A stretch of 64,000 nucleotides of DNA, taken from contig CAJXNH010000008.1 of NCBI GenBank assembly GCA_913057245.1, forward strand, positions 1 to 64,000, read 5' to 3'. The notes beneath the pieces are model-generated. The model did no database searches, had not been told where the DNA came from, and saw only the letters and a list, made by a program, of their open reading frames with translations. The stretch comes from an uncultured Phaeodactylibacter sp. Its GTDB lineage: Bacteria; Bacteroidota; Bacteroidia; Chitinophagales; Saprospiraceae. Shown piece by piece: positions 17,617 through 26,061 of this stretch (position 1 is the stretch's first letter; the number at the start of each line of letters is the position of its first letter). A program made the position numbers and the translations under genes.

Positions 17617-19089
17617 ATGAGAAACGAATTCTTAGTCTTTGCATTTTTATCGCTTGGAACACTCCTTTTTGGTGCCTATTTCTTTTGGCCGCCGCTCATC
17701 TGGGGGTTGGTGTTGCTGGTACCGGTCCTTGGGCTCGGCTTTTATGATATGGTACAGACCCGCCACACGGTGATGCGCAATTTTCCGGTTTTTGGCCGTG
17801 GGCGGTATGTGTTGGAAGAACTTCGCCCTAAGCTTTACCAGTATTTTATTGAATCCGACACCAACGGTCGCCCCATCAACCGGATTTACCGCTCGGTGGT
17901 CTATCAGCGGGCGAAAAAAGTACGCGATACTACGCCCTTCGGCACACAGCTCGACCTTTACCGGGAAGGGTACGAATGGCTCAACCACTCCATCGCCGCC
18001 AAAGATGCCCACGACCTCGTAAAGGACCCACGGGTGACGGTTGGGAATGCAGCCTGCCGCCAGCCCTATTCTGCCAGCCTTCTGAATGTATCTGCCATGA
18101 GCTTTGGCTCCCTGAGCAAAAATGCCATCATGGCACTCAATGGTGGTGCTGAAATGGGTGGTTTTGCCCACAACACCGGAGAGGGCGGAATCAGCCCTTA
18201 CCACGAAAAGCATAATGGTGACCTGATCTATCAGTTTGGTACCGGTTACTTTGGCTGCCGCACGCCAGACGGGCAGTTTTCCCCCGAAGCCTTCGCCGAG
18301 CGTGTGGCTTCTCCACAGGTGAGAATGATAGAAGTGAAATTGTCTCAGGGCGCCAAGCCCGGCCACGGCGGCATTCTGCCGGCAGCGAAGAATACACCAG
18401 AAATTGCCAAAATCAGAGGGGTAAAAGTGGGGACTTCGGTACTCTCTCCTCCCGGGCACAAGGTTTTTTCCACCCCTCAGGGCCTGGTGGCGTTCATCGG
18501 GCAGCTTAGGGAGCTTTCGAAAGGCAAGCCGGTGGGCTTCAAGCTTTGCATGGGCAGTCGTTCTGAGTTCATGGCCATCTGCAAAGCCATGATTGAGGCC
18601 GATATCTACCCGGACTTTATCGCTGTGGATGGGGGAGAAGGAGGGACCGGGGCTGCCCCGCCCGAGTTTTCCAATTCAGTAGGCATGCCCTTCCGGGAAG
18701 GCCTGGCGACCGCGTATGATATTTTGCATGGCTTTGGCATTAAGCAGCATATTAAGCTATTTGCATCGGGAAAGATACTTACCGGCTTTCACATGTTCCG
18801 GGCCTTTGCACTTGGTGCCGACGCCTGCTACAGCGCCCGTGCTATGATGCTGGCGCTGGGCTGCATTCAGGCCCTGGAGTGCAATAAAAACAACTGCCCA
18901 ACCGGCGTGGCTACCCAACGCCCGGAATTGGTGCAGGGGCTGGTGGTGAGCGACAAAAAAGTACGCGTGGCGAACTTCCAGCAGGAGACCATCAAAAACT
19001 TTGTGGAACTGCTGGGCGCTGCCGGGCTGGAACACCCGGATCAGATTACCCGCCACAAATTTATCGCCGGATCAGTATGCATGAGGTAA
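17617..19089 (+). CDS. FMN-binding glutamate-synthase-family protein, 3' end frameshifted
   Basis: An open frame of 490 aa. Two N-terminal membrane helices precede a GltB-type TIM-barrel domain that binds FMN and an iron-sulfur cluster. Visible motifs are VSAMSFGSLS, GHGGILPAAK, AVDGGEGGTGAAPPEF and the cluster site CNKNNCPTGVATQ. Family members usually run on with RRxSM-EVxxYxELYP at the C-terminus. Here the frame ends early as HKFIAGSVCMR, while that expected ending is present in another frame (next entry). Adding one A after position 19059 restores a protein of 528 aa. This could be a homopolymer sequencing error or a real disruption. Confidence 0.88.
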   Translation: MRNEFLVFAFLSLGTLLFGAYFFWPPLIWGLVLLVPVLGLGFYDMVQTRHTVMRNFPVFGRGRYVLEELRPKLYQYFIESDTNGRPINRIYRSVVYQRAKKVRDTTPFGTQLDLYREGYEWLNHSIAAKDAHDLVKDPRVTVGNAACRQPYSASLLNVSAMSFGSLSKNAIMALNGGAEMGGFAHNTGEGGISPYHEKHNGDLIYQFGTGYFGCRTPDGQFSPEAFAERVASPQVRMIEVKLSQGAKPGHGGILPAAKNTPEIAKIRGVKVGTSVLSPPGHKVFSTPQGLVAFIGQLRELSKGKPVGFKLCMGSRSEFMAICKAMIEADIYPDFIAVDGGEGGTGAAPPEFSNSVGMPFREGLATAYDILHGFGIKQHIKLFASGKILTGFHMFRAFALGADACYSARAMMLALGCIQALECNKNNCPTGVATQRPELVQGLVVSDKKVRVANFQQETIKNFVELLGAAGLEHPDQITRHKFIAGSVCMR

Positions 19090-19202
19090 GGCGGTATAGT
19101 GATTTGTACCCGGAAATGCCCGAAGGTTGCCTGCGGGATGAGCATATGATCCCTGCGGACTGGCAAATGGATTGGCAAATGGCCCGGGCTGATCGGTTCT
19201 AA
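19060..19202 (+). pseudogene. Out-of-frame C-terminus of the glutamate-synthase-like gene
   Basis: Read in the shifted frame this gives IYRRISMHEVRRYSDLYP followed by EMPEGCL and DWQMDWQMARADRF, then TAA at 19200-19202. This matches the expected C-terminal tail of the upstream gene's family. It could also be read as a 41-aa ORF from ATG 19077, but the continuity with the upstream domain makes a lost base in the AAA run the better explanation. Confidence 0.7.
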
Positions 19203-20053
19203 GCCCCCTCGGATGGCCGCTCGTCCTCACTTTCCGAAATTTTCCTGGGCGAAGGTTCCAGGCGTACATCCCGGTAGTGGCGCTTGAGCCAGGTGGCCAG
19301 CCCGTCAAGCCCGGGGAACAGCACCCGCTCGTTGATGTTGGACTGGTCGAGCTTGTCTCGGATCTCCCATTTGAGTTCAGCCGGGATAATGATCTTAAAG
19401 TAGCGCACCTTACGCCCGATCAGCCAATCGCTGAGCAAGGTATTGGGGTCTGACATCATGGAGAATACCGCATACTGATTGACGATCCGGTCATCGATGG
19501 AGGGCGGCTCGAAGAAAACGGCAAAATCATCATTTTTAAGGTACCCGAGCTTGGAGAGGCTGTCCACGGCACGCTCCAGCATTTCAGCGGTAAAGATATG
19601 AGATCCTTCCTCTTCAATAATGAGCGCCAGCTGATCAGGGAGGTGTAATTTCGAATCTACGTAGTTGACTGCCCAGATGACACCGTCCCGGTCGTAGCGG
19701 TTAAAGTCATTGGTAGTGAAATGCAAGGCAACATAGGGCGAGTAAGTCCAGTCGAGCAGGCGGGTGGGCAGGCCGTGGTGCTGAGCCAGCGCCAGCCAGT
19801 TCCAGATTGAAGTGTATTCTGAACGGATTTGCTTGTGCGAGTACTTCCGGAAATTGCGCAACAAGTGCTTCTCCAGGTGCGATTCACCCAGCCGGTTGAG
19901 GGTGGAAGTCAGCTCGTAGTTAATATCCTCCATGCCCCGGTACACATAGCCGGAGCGGAAGCGCTGCAGCTGGTCATTCCAGGAGTCGTGGTAAAGTATG
20001 TCTTGCAGTTCGCTCCAGGTTTTTACCCGGATGGTTTCCCCTTGTGTATGCAT
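19199..20053 (-). CDS. FRG domain protein
   Basis: A 284-aa cytosolic protein with an FRG domain in its first half: YRGMEDINYELTSTL, then the signature WNWLALAQHHGLPTRLLDWT and SPYVALHFTT. The biochemical role of FRG is not established; the fold appears in toxin-like and phage-defence contexts. The C-terminal ~110 residues carry no domain I recognise. Its stop overlaps the out-of-frame tail of the convergent gene by 4 bp. A TACCTTTG box sits only 4 bp before the ATG, which suggests a leaderless transcript. No toxin partner is adjacent. Confidence 0.82.
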   Translation of the reverse strand: MHTQGETIRVKTWSELQDILYHDSWNDQLQRFRSGYVYRGMEDINYELTSTLNRLGESHLEKHLLRNFRKYSHKQIRSEYTSIWNWLALAQHHGLPTRLLDWTYSPYVALHFTTNDFNRYDRDGVIWAVNYVDSKLHLPDQLALIIEEEGSHIFTAEMLERAVDSLSKLGYLKNDDFAVFFEPPSIDDRIVNQYAVFSMMSDPNTLLSDWLIGRKVRYFKIIIPAELKWEIRDKLDQSNINERVLFPGLDGLATWLKRHYRDVRLEPSPRKISESEDERPSEGA

Positions 20054-20057
20054 GCTG

Positions 20058-20065
20058 CAAAGGTA
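20058..20065 (-). promoter_or_regulatory. -7 box TACCTTTG immediately before the FRG gene
   Basis: Exact TAnnTTTG match on the minus strand with a 4-bp gap to the ATG, no SD-like sequence, and hence a predicted start of transcription at or next to the A of ATG. Confidence 0.5.
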
Positions 20066-20106
20066 GGGAGATTTCAGGAGGGATGCAGGGGGATACTGAC
20101 AAAGAT

Positions 20107-20143
20107 GAAAAAAAGCGGCCCAGCCATAAAAGACTGGGCCGCC
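20107..20143 (-). terminator. Intrinsic terminator after the LytTR regulator gene
   Basis: Perfect 9-bp G+C-rich stem (20115-20123 with 20134-20142), followed on the minus strand by a run of seven U. It ends the histidine kinase/regulator transcript 118 bp after the regulator stop. Confidence 0.85.
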
Positions 20144-20260
20144 ATTGCCACATCATCATAATTTTTAAAATCGGGTAACTTCTTTGATGTTTCAAAGATA
20201 GGAGGCTAATCTGCTGTCTGCAAGGGATTTGTGATCAGTGGTGGGAATTGTGGTGAATGG

Positions 20261-21043
20261 TTAAGCGTCTTCGCCCCGGGCTTCCAGGTATTGATGGATT
20301 TTGGTCTTATAACCCCGGCTTGATGCCAGCGCCTCACCGTTGCGCAGGTATAGGGTATACTGATTGTTCCCATCGTACTGCACCCGTTCAATGGCATTGG
20401 TGTTGACCAGTAACGATCGGTGGATACGGAGGAACTGCCCTGTCGGCAGCGCATCCGCTACGGACTGCAAAGTCTGCCGGATAAGGTGACGGTGCGACCC
20501 GGTGTGGGCAATCAGGTAGTTGCCATCGGCCTCAAAGTATTGAACGTCCAATACATTAATCTCAAGGGTGCGGCCTTTGTCTTTAACTTCGAGAAACTGC
20601 AGCCCAGGGGTCTGTTGTGCCTCGTGCTGCTTCAGCATATGGATCATCTTCTGGTGCAGTTCAGCATTTTCCCTGGTCTGTATTTGCTCCCGGGCGTGGG
20701 CCAGCGCCTGTTCGAAGCGGTCATCATCGTAGGGCTTGAGCAGATAATCTACCGCGTGCACATCAAAAGCCTTGAGTGCATACTGATCATAGGCCGTTAC
20801 GAAAATGATGAAAGGCAGAGGCTGGAGTTCTTCCTGCTGAAGGACATCAAAGCCATTCAGGTCAGGCATTTCTATATCGAGAAAAACGAGGTCCGGCTGG
20901 TAATCCCGGATTCGCCTCAATGCCTCCCTGCCATTTTTGCATTCTCCAATGCAGAGTACGCCTTCGGCCTGCTCCAGCAGTTTGACAATCCGCGCCCGGG
21001 CCAGGGGCTCATCGTCTACGACAAGTGCACGGATGACCTTCAT
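20261..21043 (-). CDS. LytTR-family response regulator
   Basis: A 260-aa DNA-binding response regulator. The receiver domain (1-~120) has the acidic pair VVDDEP, phosphoacceptor Asp56 in LVFLDIEMPDLNG, the FVTAYD threonine and the KPYD lysine. A helical linker leads to a C-terminal LytTR domain (~155-258), with VQYFEADGNYLIAH and FLRIHRSLLVN. The start codon overlaps the kinase stop by 4 bp (ATGA), so the two are translationally coupled. Targets are unknown. Confidence 0.93.
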   Translation of the reverse strand: MKVIRALVVDDEPLARARIVKLLEQAEGVLCIGECKNGREALRRIRDYQPDLVFLDIEMPDLNGFDVLQQEELQPLPFIIFVTAYDQYALKAFDVHAVDYLLKPYDDDRFEQALAHAREQIQTRENAELHQKMIHMLKQHEAQQTPGLQFLEVKDKGRTLEINVLDVQYFEADGNYLIAHTGSHRHLIRQTLQSVADALPTGQFLRIHRSLLVNTNAIERVQYDGNNQYTLYLRNGEALASSRGYKTKIHQYLEARGEDA

Positions 21044-22143
21044 GGCGTTGGTTTTTGTGTGGGCATGACCAGGGTGACCACGAAGCCTTCGCCGGGAGCT
21101 GATTGATACCCAAAACCTGCCTGCTCTCCGTAGAGCAGGGACAGGCGCTCCCGCACATTCTGCAGCCCAATGCCTTTTTTGAGCAAGGCTGACTGTTCGG
21201 CGGTACTGCCTTTTCCATTGTCGCGAACCTCTAAAAGGAGCTGCTGTCCATCGGCGATCCGTCCGGCGATAGTGATTTTCCCATCTCCACTTTGACTGGC
21301 AAACCCATGTTTGATGGCGTTTTCAACGAGCGGCTGCAAGATCAGACTCGGTACCTGTACCTGTTGTGCCTGCTCTTCTATGTCAAATTCAACGTCCAGC
21401 CGGTCCTGAAAGCGGGTCTGCTCTATCTTGAGGTAGTTTTGAATAAACTCCAGCTCTTCCCGCAAAGGGATAAGGTTGCTTTTTTCCTGGTCCAGAACCA
21501 CCCTCAGCAGGCTGCCCAGGCGGGAGACGATCCGCTGGGCTTCCTTTTTATCAAATTCCATGAGGGCAGAAATGGTGTTCAGGGTATTGAACAGGAAGTG
21601 GGGTTGCAGTTGGAGGCGCAGGGCGTTGAGTTGGGCGCCCGAGAGCTGTGATTGTATTTCCGCCATCGCAATCCGCTGATCGCGCAGCTTCCGCTGAAAG
21701 TTGATGGCCGAGTAAATGGTGTAGATAATGCCAAACTCCACCATACGTGAAATCAGGGCAGCAGGAAGGGCCCGGAAAATATGCCGGAACGTATCCGCCG
21801 AAATCAGCTCTTTGCCGGTAAAGTGCAGCATCCCAAAGAACAGAATATTGGAGACCAGTTCGTGCAGGACAGAAAGCCCGAACCCGATCAGCAGAATGCT
21901 GCCAATCAGGCGGTAGCGCTCCTGATGCTCCTGAGTGCGCCTGATCCAGTGGTGCACCAGCGGGAAAAGGATGCCCCAGGTAGAGTAGTTGGCGACATGT
22001 AGCCACAGCCGGTGCCACTCAAACTCGTAGTTTTCCCGGAGATAAAGGAGGAAGAGGTAGTCTCGAAGGCTCCAAAGCAGACCCAGCCCGATCGCGATCA
22101 GGATGGCAATGCCCCAGGAAATGGGTGGCTTACGAAGGTTCAT
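21040..22143 (-). CDS. LytS-like sensor histidine kinase
   Basis: A 367-aa membrane kinase of the HisKA_5/LytS class. About four membrane segments occupy residues 1-145. The phosphoacceptor is His172 in LQPHFLFNTLNT. The ATPase domain shows LVENAIKHGF (N-box) and VRDNGKG and GIGLQNVRERL (G-boxes). There is no recognisable extracytoplasmic sensor domain, so the signal is probably membrane-borne. It pairs with the LytTR regulator immediately downstream (4-bp overlap). A TAAATTTG box lies 4 bp before the ATG. Confidence 0.93.
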   Translation of the reverse strand: MNLRKPPISWGIAILIAIGLGLLWSLRDYLFLLYLRENYEFEWHRLWLHVANYSTWGILFPLVHHWIRRTQEHQERYRLIGSILLIGFGLSVLHELVSNILFFGMLHFTGKELISADTFRHIFRALPAALISRMVEFGIIYTIYSAINFQRKLRDQRIAMAEIQSQLSGAQLNALRLQLQPHFLFNTLNTISALMEFDKKEAQRIVSRLGSLLRVVLDQEKSNLIPLREELEFIQNYLKIEQTRFQDRLDVEFDIEEQAQQVQVPSLILQPLVENAIKHGFASQSGDGKITIAGRIADGQQLLLEVRDNGKGSTAEQSALLKKGIGLQNVRERLSLLYGEQAGFGYQSAPGEGFVVTLVMPTQKPTP

Positions 22144-22147
22144 AAGG

Positions 22148-22155
22148 CAAATTTA
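22148..22155 (-). promoter_or_regulatory. -7 box TAAATTTG immediately before the kinase gene
   Basis: Exact consensus with the same 4-bp gap to the ATG as at the FRG gene. No SD-like sequence; leaderless transcription is suggested. Confidence 0.45.
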
Positions 22156-22211
22156 AGGCAAATCCGCGCACTTGCCTACCGCCATGTGGCCGGCGCTTTG
22201 TATTGGGACGA

Positions 22212-23165
22212 TTAGTTGACCACATTTTGCGGAGCCCCTGCCTGAAAGGCCCTGATGTTGTTCAGGGTAATCTCCATGAGGCGCTGCCGGGCTTCCAGCG
22301 AGGCCCAGGCCAGGTGGGGCGTGAGGATGCAGTTCGGGGCGCTGATGAGCACATTGCCCTCCTTTGGAGGTTCCGTACTGAGCACATCCAGTGCAGCTCC
22401 TGCCAGTTGCCCCTCTTGTAGGGCAAGCTTCAGGTCGGCTTCCTGTATCAGTCCGCCCCGGCCGGTATTGATGAGGTAGGCCGTAGATTTCATGCGCTGC
22501 AGCAGTTGGGCATTCACAATCTCGCGGTTGGTCTCAGAAAGCGGGGCATGCAGAGAGATGACATCACTTCGTTCGAACAATTCCTCCAGGCTGACAAACT
22601 CCACGCCGGGGCGGGCATCCCGCTCGGGGTGTTTGTGGGTTGCCAGGATTTTCATGCCAAATGCCTGCGCCAGGTCCGCCACCCGCTGCCCGATGCGCCC
22701 AAATCCGTAAATGCCAAAGGCCTTCCCGGCTAGCTCGGGCAGGGTATGCAAAGTATAGGCAAAATCATCGCTGCGCTGCCATTCGCCGGCCTGCACGCTG
22801 ATGTGGTGTTGGTACACCTTATTGGTTAGCGCCAGCAGGAGCGCAAAAACGTGCTGCGCAACGGAATCCGTACTGTACCCCACCGCATTGCATACCGGTA
22901 TACCGCGTTCCCGGGCGGCTTGTAAATCGACGTTGTTGTACCCGGTAGCGGTGACGCAAATGCACTTCAAATTGGGGAGTTGCGACAGCTCGTTTTTCCC
23001 CAGCACCACTTTATTGACGAGGAGGATGTCCGCCGGCCGTCCCCGTTCCACCACCTGTTCTTCGGGCGTAAAGTCGTAGATTTCGTACTCGCCGAAGGCA
23101 CTTAGGTCTTCCCAGCTCAGGTCGCCCGGGTTGAGGGTCCTTCCGTCAAGGGCTACTATTTTCAT
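22212..23165 (-). CDS. D-2-hydroxyacid dehydrogenase (glycerate-dehydrogenase-like)
   Basis: NAD(P)-dependent oxidoreductase of 317 aa, interconverting 2-hydroxy and 2-keto acids in the cytosol. The Rossmann glycine motif is FGIYGFGRIGQRVAD. The catalytic Arg lies in LINTGRGGLIQEADL, the Glu in the ALDVLSTEPP stretch and the His in LTPHLAW. The overall pattern resembles glycerate/hydroxypyruvate dehydrogenases more than 3-phosphoglycerate dehydrogenase, since no ACT domain is present. Substrate is unproven. It is followed by the kinase gene after 68 bp and preceded by the ArsA-type gene. Confidence 0.9.
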   Translation of the reverse strand: MKIVALDGRTLNPGDLSWEDLSAFGEYEIYDFTPEEQVVERGRPADILLVNKVVLGKNELSQLPNLKCICVTATGYNNVDLQAARERGIPVCNAVGYSTDSVAQHVFALLLALTNKVYQHHISVQAGEWQRSDDFAYTLHTLPELAGKAFGIYGFGRIGQRVADLAQAFGMKILATHKHPERDARPGVEFVSLEELFERSDVISLHAPLSETNREIVNAQLLQRMKSTAYLINTGRGGLIQEADLKLALQEGQLAGAALDVLSTEPPKEGNVLISAPNCILTPHLAWASLEARQRLMEITLNNIRAFQAGAPQNVVN

Positions 23166-23230
23166 AAGAGTCGCTGTTTTGTTGTGTCAGGTTGGAAGGT
23201 ACAAAAAAGCAAAACAGCAATTGTCCTGTG

Positions 23231-24391
23231 CTATCTTTTCAGTTGTACCTCCAGCCAGGGGGCTTCAAAGGTATAACCTTCTACCTGCAGGTAATTGGCA
23301 AAGCGGGGCAATGCGATGGTCCGCCTTTGGTTGCCAATGGATACGACGAGCTCGTCCCCGTATTTGTTGACGGTGAAATCTTTGTCCTGTACGAAGGGGA
23401 GTTTCAGACGGGCAGTGTACCCTCCGGTAATCTCCCGCAGTTCGAAGGGCTTGTCCTGATACAGCACTTCCGTAAAGTCTTTCCGGCCGCCGTAGAGCGA
23501 CTGCCCGATTTCCTGTAGCAGGGACTGCCCAAACACTTCCCGTCCCTGATGAGGGAGTTTGAAAATGGGCAGGGGCTGAAAACTTTGCTCGATTTCCTCC
23601 AGATAGTCCGCTTGTTGGTCCAGGTACTGCTCAAAACCTCCCGCCCGGGCTGCTTCCGGCAAAATGCGGTTGACCAGAACGGCATCCACATTATAACCAT
23701 AAAGCTGCAGGTAGGTCAAGGCTCGTTTGGCTTCCCGGATGACCATGCGCTCCGGATTAAGGACAACGCGTATACTTGAAATCTCCGGGTCCTGCATGAC
23801 TTTCTGTATGCGTTCCAGCTTGTCAAAGAGCCGCTCCAGTTCGTCCAGCCCGTAGTCCAATGGGATACCGGTCATACCCCGGACCATTGCCCCAAACCCC
23901 TTCATAGCAAACCGTTGTCCCGGGAAGGCTTTCATGACCCAGGACTGCGTGACTTGTGGAAGCGAAAGCAGGCTCAGCGTTTCGCCCGTAGGCGCACTGT
24001 CAATGACGATAAGGTCATAAAGCCCTTCCCTGTGGTACTCCTCCAGCCACAAAAATGCGGAAGCCTCTTCCATGCCGGGCAGGGCGGAGAGCTCCTCCGC
24101 CACCACGTTTTCCACGCCCTGAAAGCGGAAGGTGGCCAGCATAAGTTGCCGGACGTTTTCCCAGTGCTTTTTCATGGAATAGTAGACATCCACCTCCTGA
24201 GCGAAGAGGTTAGGGGCAATCTCCTGAGGCTCGGGGGTGAGCTCCTGATCAAGGGCATCGGAAAGGCTGTGGGCGGGGTCAGTGGAAAGGATGAGGGTTT
24301 TGGTGCCGGACTGAGCGGACCGGAGCGCCGTGGCTGCTGCCAGGGTCGTCTTGCCAACGCCTCCTTTGCCGGTAAAGAGGATAATGCGCAT
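23231..24391 (-). CDS. ArsA/Get3-family ATPase with C-terminal HSP20-like domain
   Basis: A 386-aa single-copy ArsA-type P-loop ATPase. The deviant Walker A is GKGGVGKTT (residues 8-16). Switch I shows STDPAHSLSDAL, and VIDSAPTGETL contains the switch II/Walker B region. The final ~65 residues (GYTARLKLPFV...LEVQLKR) form the ArsA HSP20-like beta-sandwich seen in many bacterial members. The paired cysteines of the arsenite site are not evident, so a role in arsenite efflux is unlikely. Protein targeting or chaperoning is a family-based guess. Confidence 0.87.
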   Translation of the reverse strand: MRIILFTGKGGVGKTTLAAATALRSAQSGTKTLILSTDPAHSLSDALDQELTPEPQEIAPNLFAQEVDVYYSMKKHWENVRQLMLATFRFQGVENVVAEELSALPGMEEASAFLWLEEYHREGLYDLIVIDSAPTGETLSLLSLPQVTQSWVMKAFPGQRFAMKGFGAMVRGMTGIPLDYGLDELERLFDKLERIQKVMQDPEISSIRVVLNPERMVIREAKRALTYLQLYGYNVDAVLVNRILPEAARAGGFEQYLDQQADYLEEIEQSFQPLPIFKLPHQGREVFGQSLLQEIGQSLYGGRKDFTEVLYQDKPFELREITGGYTARLKLPFVQDKDFTVNKYGDELVVSIGNQRRTIALPRFANYLQVEGYTFEAPWLEVQLKR

Positions 24392-24480
24392 AACTTTTTA
24401 GGTTTCGTTACGCATAAAAGGAAGGGCAGCGTAAAAAGTTAGCCGCTGAGGAGTATTGGCAGGGGTTGACCGAAAGGGGA

Positions 24481-25221
24481 TTACGAGCTGAACCGGTACA
24501 GCGATTCCCGCCAGTCATAGGACTGAAACCGGATACGCCAGTTGTTTTGGTTCAAACCAAGGGTGCGGACCAATAGCTTGCGTATGCCCTGAAAGCCACC
24601 AAAATCGCCGAGGTACCAACGCATGAGGCGTGTGGTGTGCAGCACGCGACGGGTTTCATCGACTATAGTTTCCTGTTCCAAAAAGCCGCGCGTGGCCAGG
24701 TCCAGTTGGGTATTGACCTGTTCTTCGCTGTAAAAGCATATTGGTGGGCAACTGCGCGCACCACAATTGAGGGCGAAGTGGATGCGGTAGTCGGCCCGGT
24801 GCAACATCAGTTGGCGTATGCTGCGGCGGAACAGGGGGCTGGGCAGGTAGCCTAAAGCCCATTTGGCCCGGCATCGCCTTAGGATACCATGTTCGATCTC
24901 GTCGAGGCTAAAGCGGGTACCTGCAATTGGGACTAATGGTTCACGGAAGATATGCGGCCGTTGCCATTCTTGTTGGCGGAGCAGGAGAAAGTAGGCATTG
25001 TAAATATTGATCCAAAAAGCCTTGCGGGCGTCCTCTGTATTCAGGGCTTGCCGAAGCTCCGGAATGGTAAGGGACATGAGGCGGGCTTCGAGTGGACGGC
25101 TCGGCTTACGGTGCCTGAGCGTAAGGAGTAACTGCTCGGCGAGTTGCGGTAAAGTGAGTTCGGACGGTGCTATGGCAGGAGTGTTTATCAGGTGAAGACT
25201 AGTGTTTGACCACCGGATCAA
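24481..25221 (-). CDS. DUF547 protein
   Basis: A 246-aa DUF547 protein of unknown biochemical function. The domain core is seen in AFWINIYNAYFLLLR, LDEIEHGILR and HFALNCGARSCPPI (Cys-His-Asn residues typical of the family), then FLEQETIVD. No signal peptide is visible. The only start compatible with full length is TTG at 25221; an in-frame TGA lies two codons upstream. A short ATG frame nearby (MKDIDPVVKH) is out of frame, so a small frameshift at the N-terminus cannot be excluded. It precedes the ArsA-type gene by 89 bp. Confidence 0.78.
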   Translation of the reverse strand: MIRWSNTSLHLINTPAIAPSELTLPQLAEQLLLTLRHRKPSRPLEARLMSLTIPELRQALNTEDARKAFWINIYNAYFLLLRQQEWQRPHIFREPLVPIAGTRFSLDEIEHGILRRCRAKWALGYLPSPLFRRSIRQLMLHRADYRIHFALNCGARSCPPICFYSEEQVNTQLDLATRGFLEQETIVDETRRVLHTTRLMRWYLGDFGGFQGIRKLLVRTLGLNQNNWRIRFQSYDWRESLYRFSS

Positions 25222-25357
25222 TATCTTTCATCTCATAAACAGGTCATTGGCACTGATAGTTTTAGCAAACGCAGACTGGCGTGCAGCCGTCTCCATAGCG
25301 TTGGGTAAGCAGTGGATAAGCATTGGTGCGCTCATCCGCTGCTCATTTATACCGGCA

Positions 25358-25981
25358 TTAATTCGGTGCGGGAAAAGTGATGCTCCAGATACCGCGCAGG
25401 TCGCCGGCTTCATATCCGATGGCGTTGTCTTCAGGGTAAAGTTCCTGAATGACAGCATAGTCTTCGGCTTTCAGGGTCTCGCCCAGCTTGCCATGGCATT
25501 TGAGGCAGAGTTCCTGCATCATGATAGGGGCGTAAAAGGCAATTTCACCCGAAGCCAGTTGGCGGATTTGGGGTTTGGGCTGCTCACCAGCCTCTGCCTG
25601 TGCATGGTAGGCATCGAGGATTTCCTGTTCCCATGCGGTAGGGGCGTCTTTGGGATTGCGGACTTTGTTGCTGGCGCGGCGGATTTGGGCGTTGTACTGC
25701 CCGGAGAGGCTGTCGACCAGCGGGTAGGCAACGGTGTTGCAGTACTGGGCCGCATTCTTTACCCCACCTTCCTGCATGGCGGCTTTGAGCTGACCGCTGA
25801 GGACTTTAAAGGTGCCCATGGCGATTTCCATGCCCTGCTTTTTGTACTGTGCGGTGTCCAGGGTGGCAGTGGCTGAAGCCTCGTCCGCTGCCGCTTTTTC
25901 GGAATCGTTGGATGGGGAACAGGCGGTGCTCATAGCGAACAGGCCGAGGCCAACGGCCAGAATAGTGAATAAGGATTTCAT
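25358..25981 (-). CDS. DUF3365 (Tll0287-like) haem-binding lipoprotein
   Basis: A 207-aa exported lipoprotein (LGLFAMSTAC lipobox). The DUF3365 domain has a CXXCH haem c motif, ELCLKCHGK, in its C-terminal third. A second Cys lies in AAQYCNTVA. Family members act as redox or gas sensors, either alone or fused to kinases; this one is stand-alone. The ATG at 25981 is chosen because it starts the signal peptide; the frame is open to 26056. It follows the persulfide dioxygenase gene by 80 bp and may share its transcript. Confidence 0.83.
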   Translation of the reverse strand: MKSLFTILAVGLGLFAMSTACSPSNDSEKAAADEASATATLDTAQYKKQGMEIAMGTFKVLSGQLKAAMQEGGVKNAAQYCNTVAYPLVDSLSGQYNAQIRRASNKVRNPKDAPTAWEQEILDAYHAQAEAGEQPKPQIRQLASGEIAFYAPIMMQELCLKCHGKLGETLKAEDYAVIQELYPEDNAIGYEAGDLRGIWSITFPAPN

Positions 25982-26061
25982 GGTAATAGGATTGATTGGT
26001 GTTGTGAAAACAAAAAGAGCCCGGCGACCGAAGTCACCGGGCTTGTAAAAGGTCATTCTAT

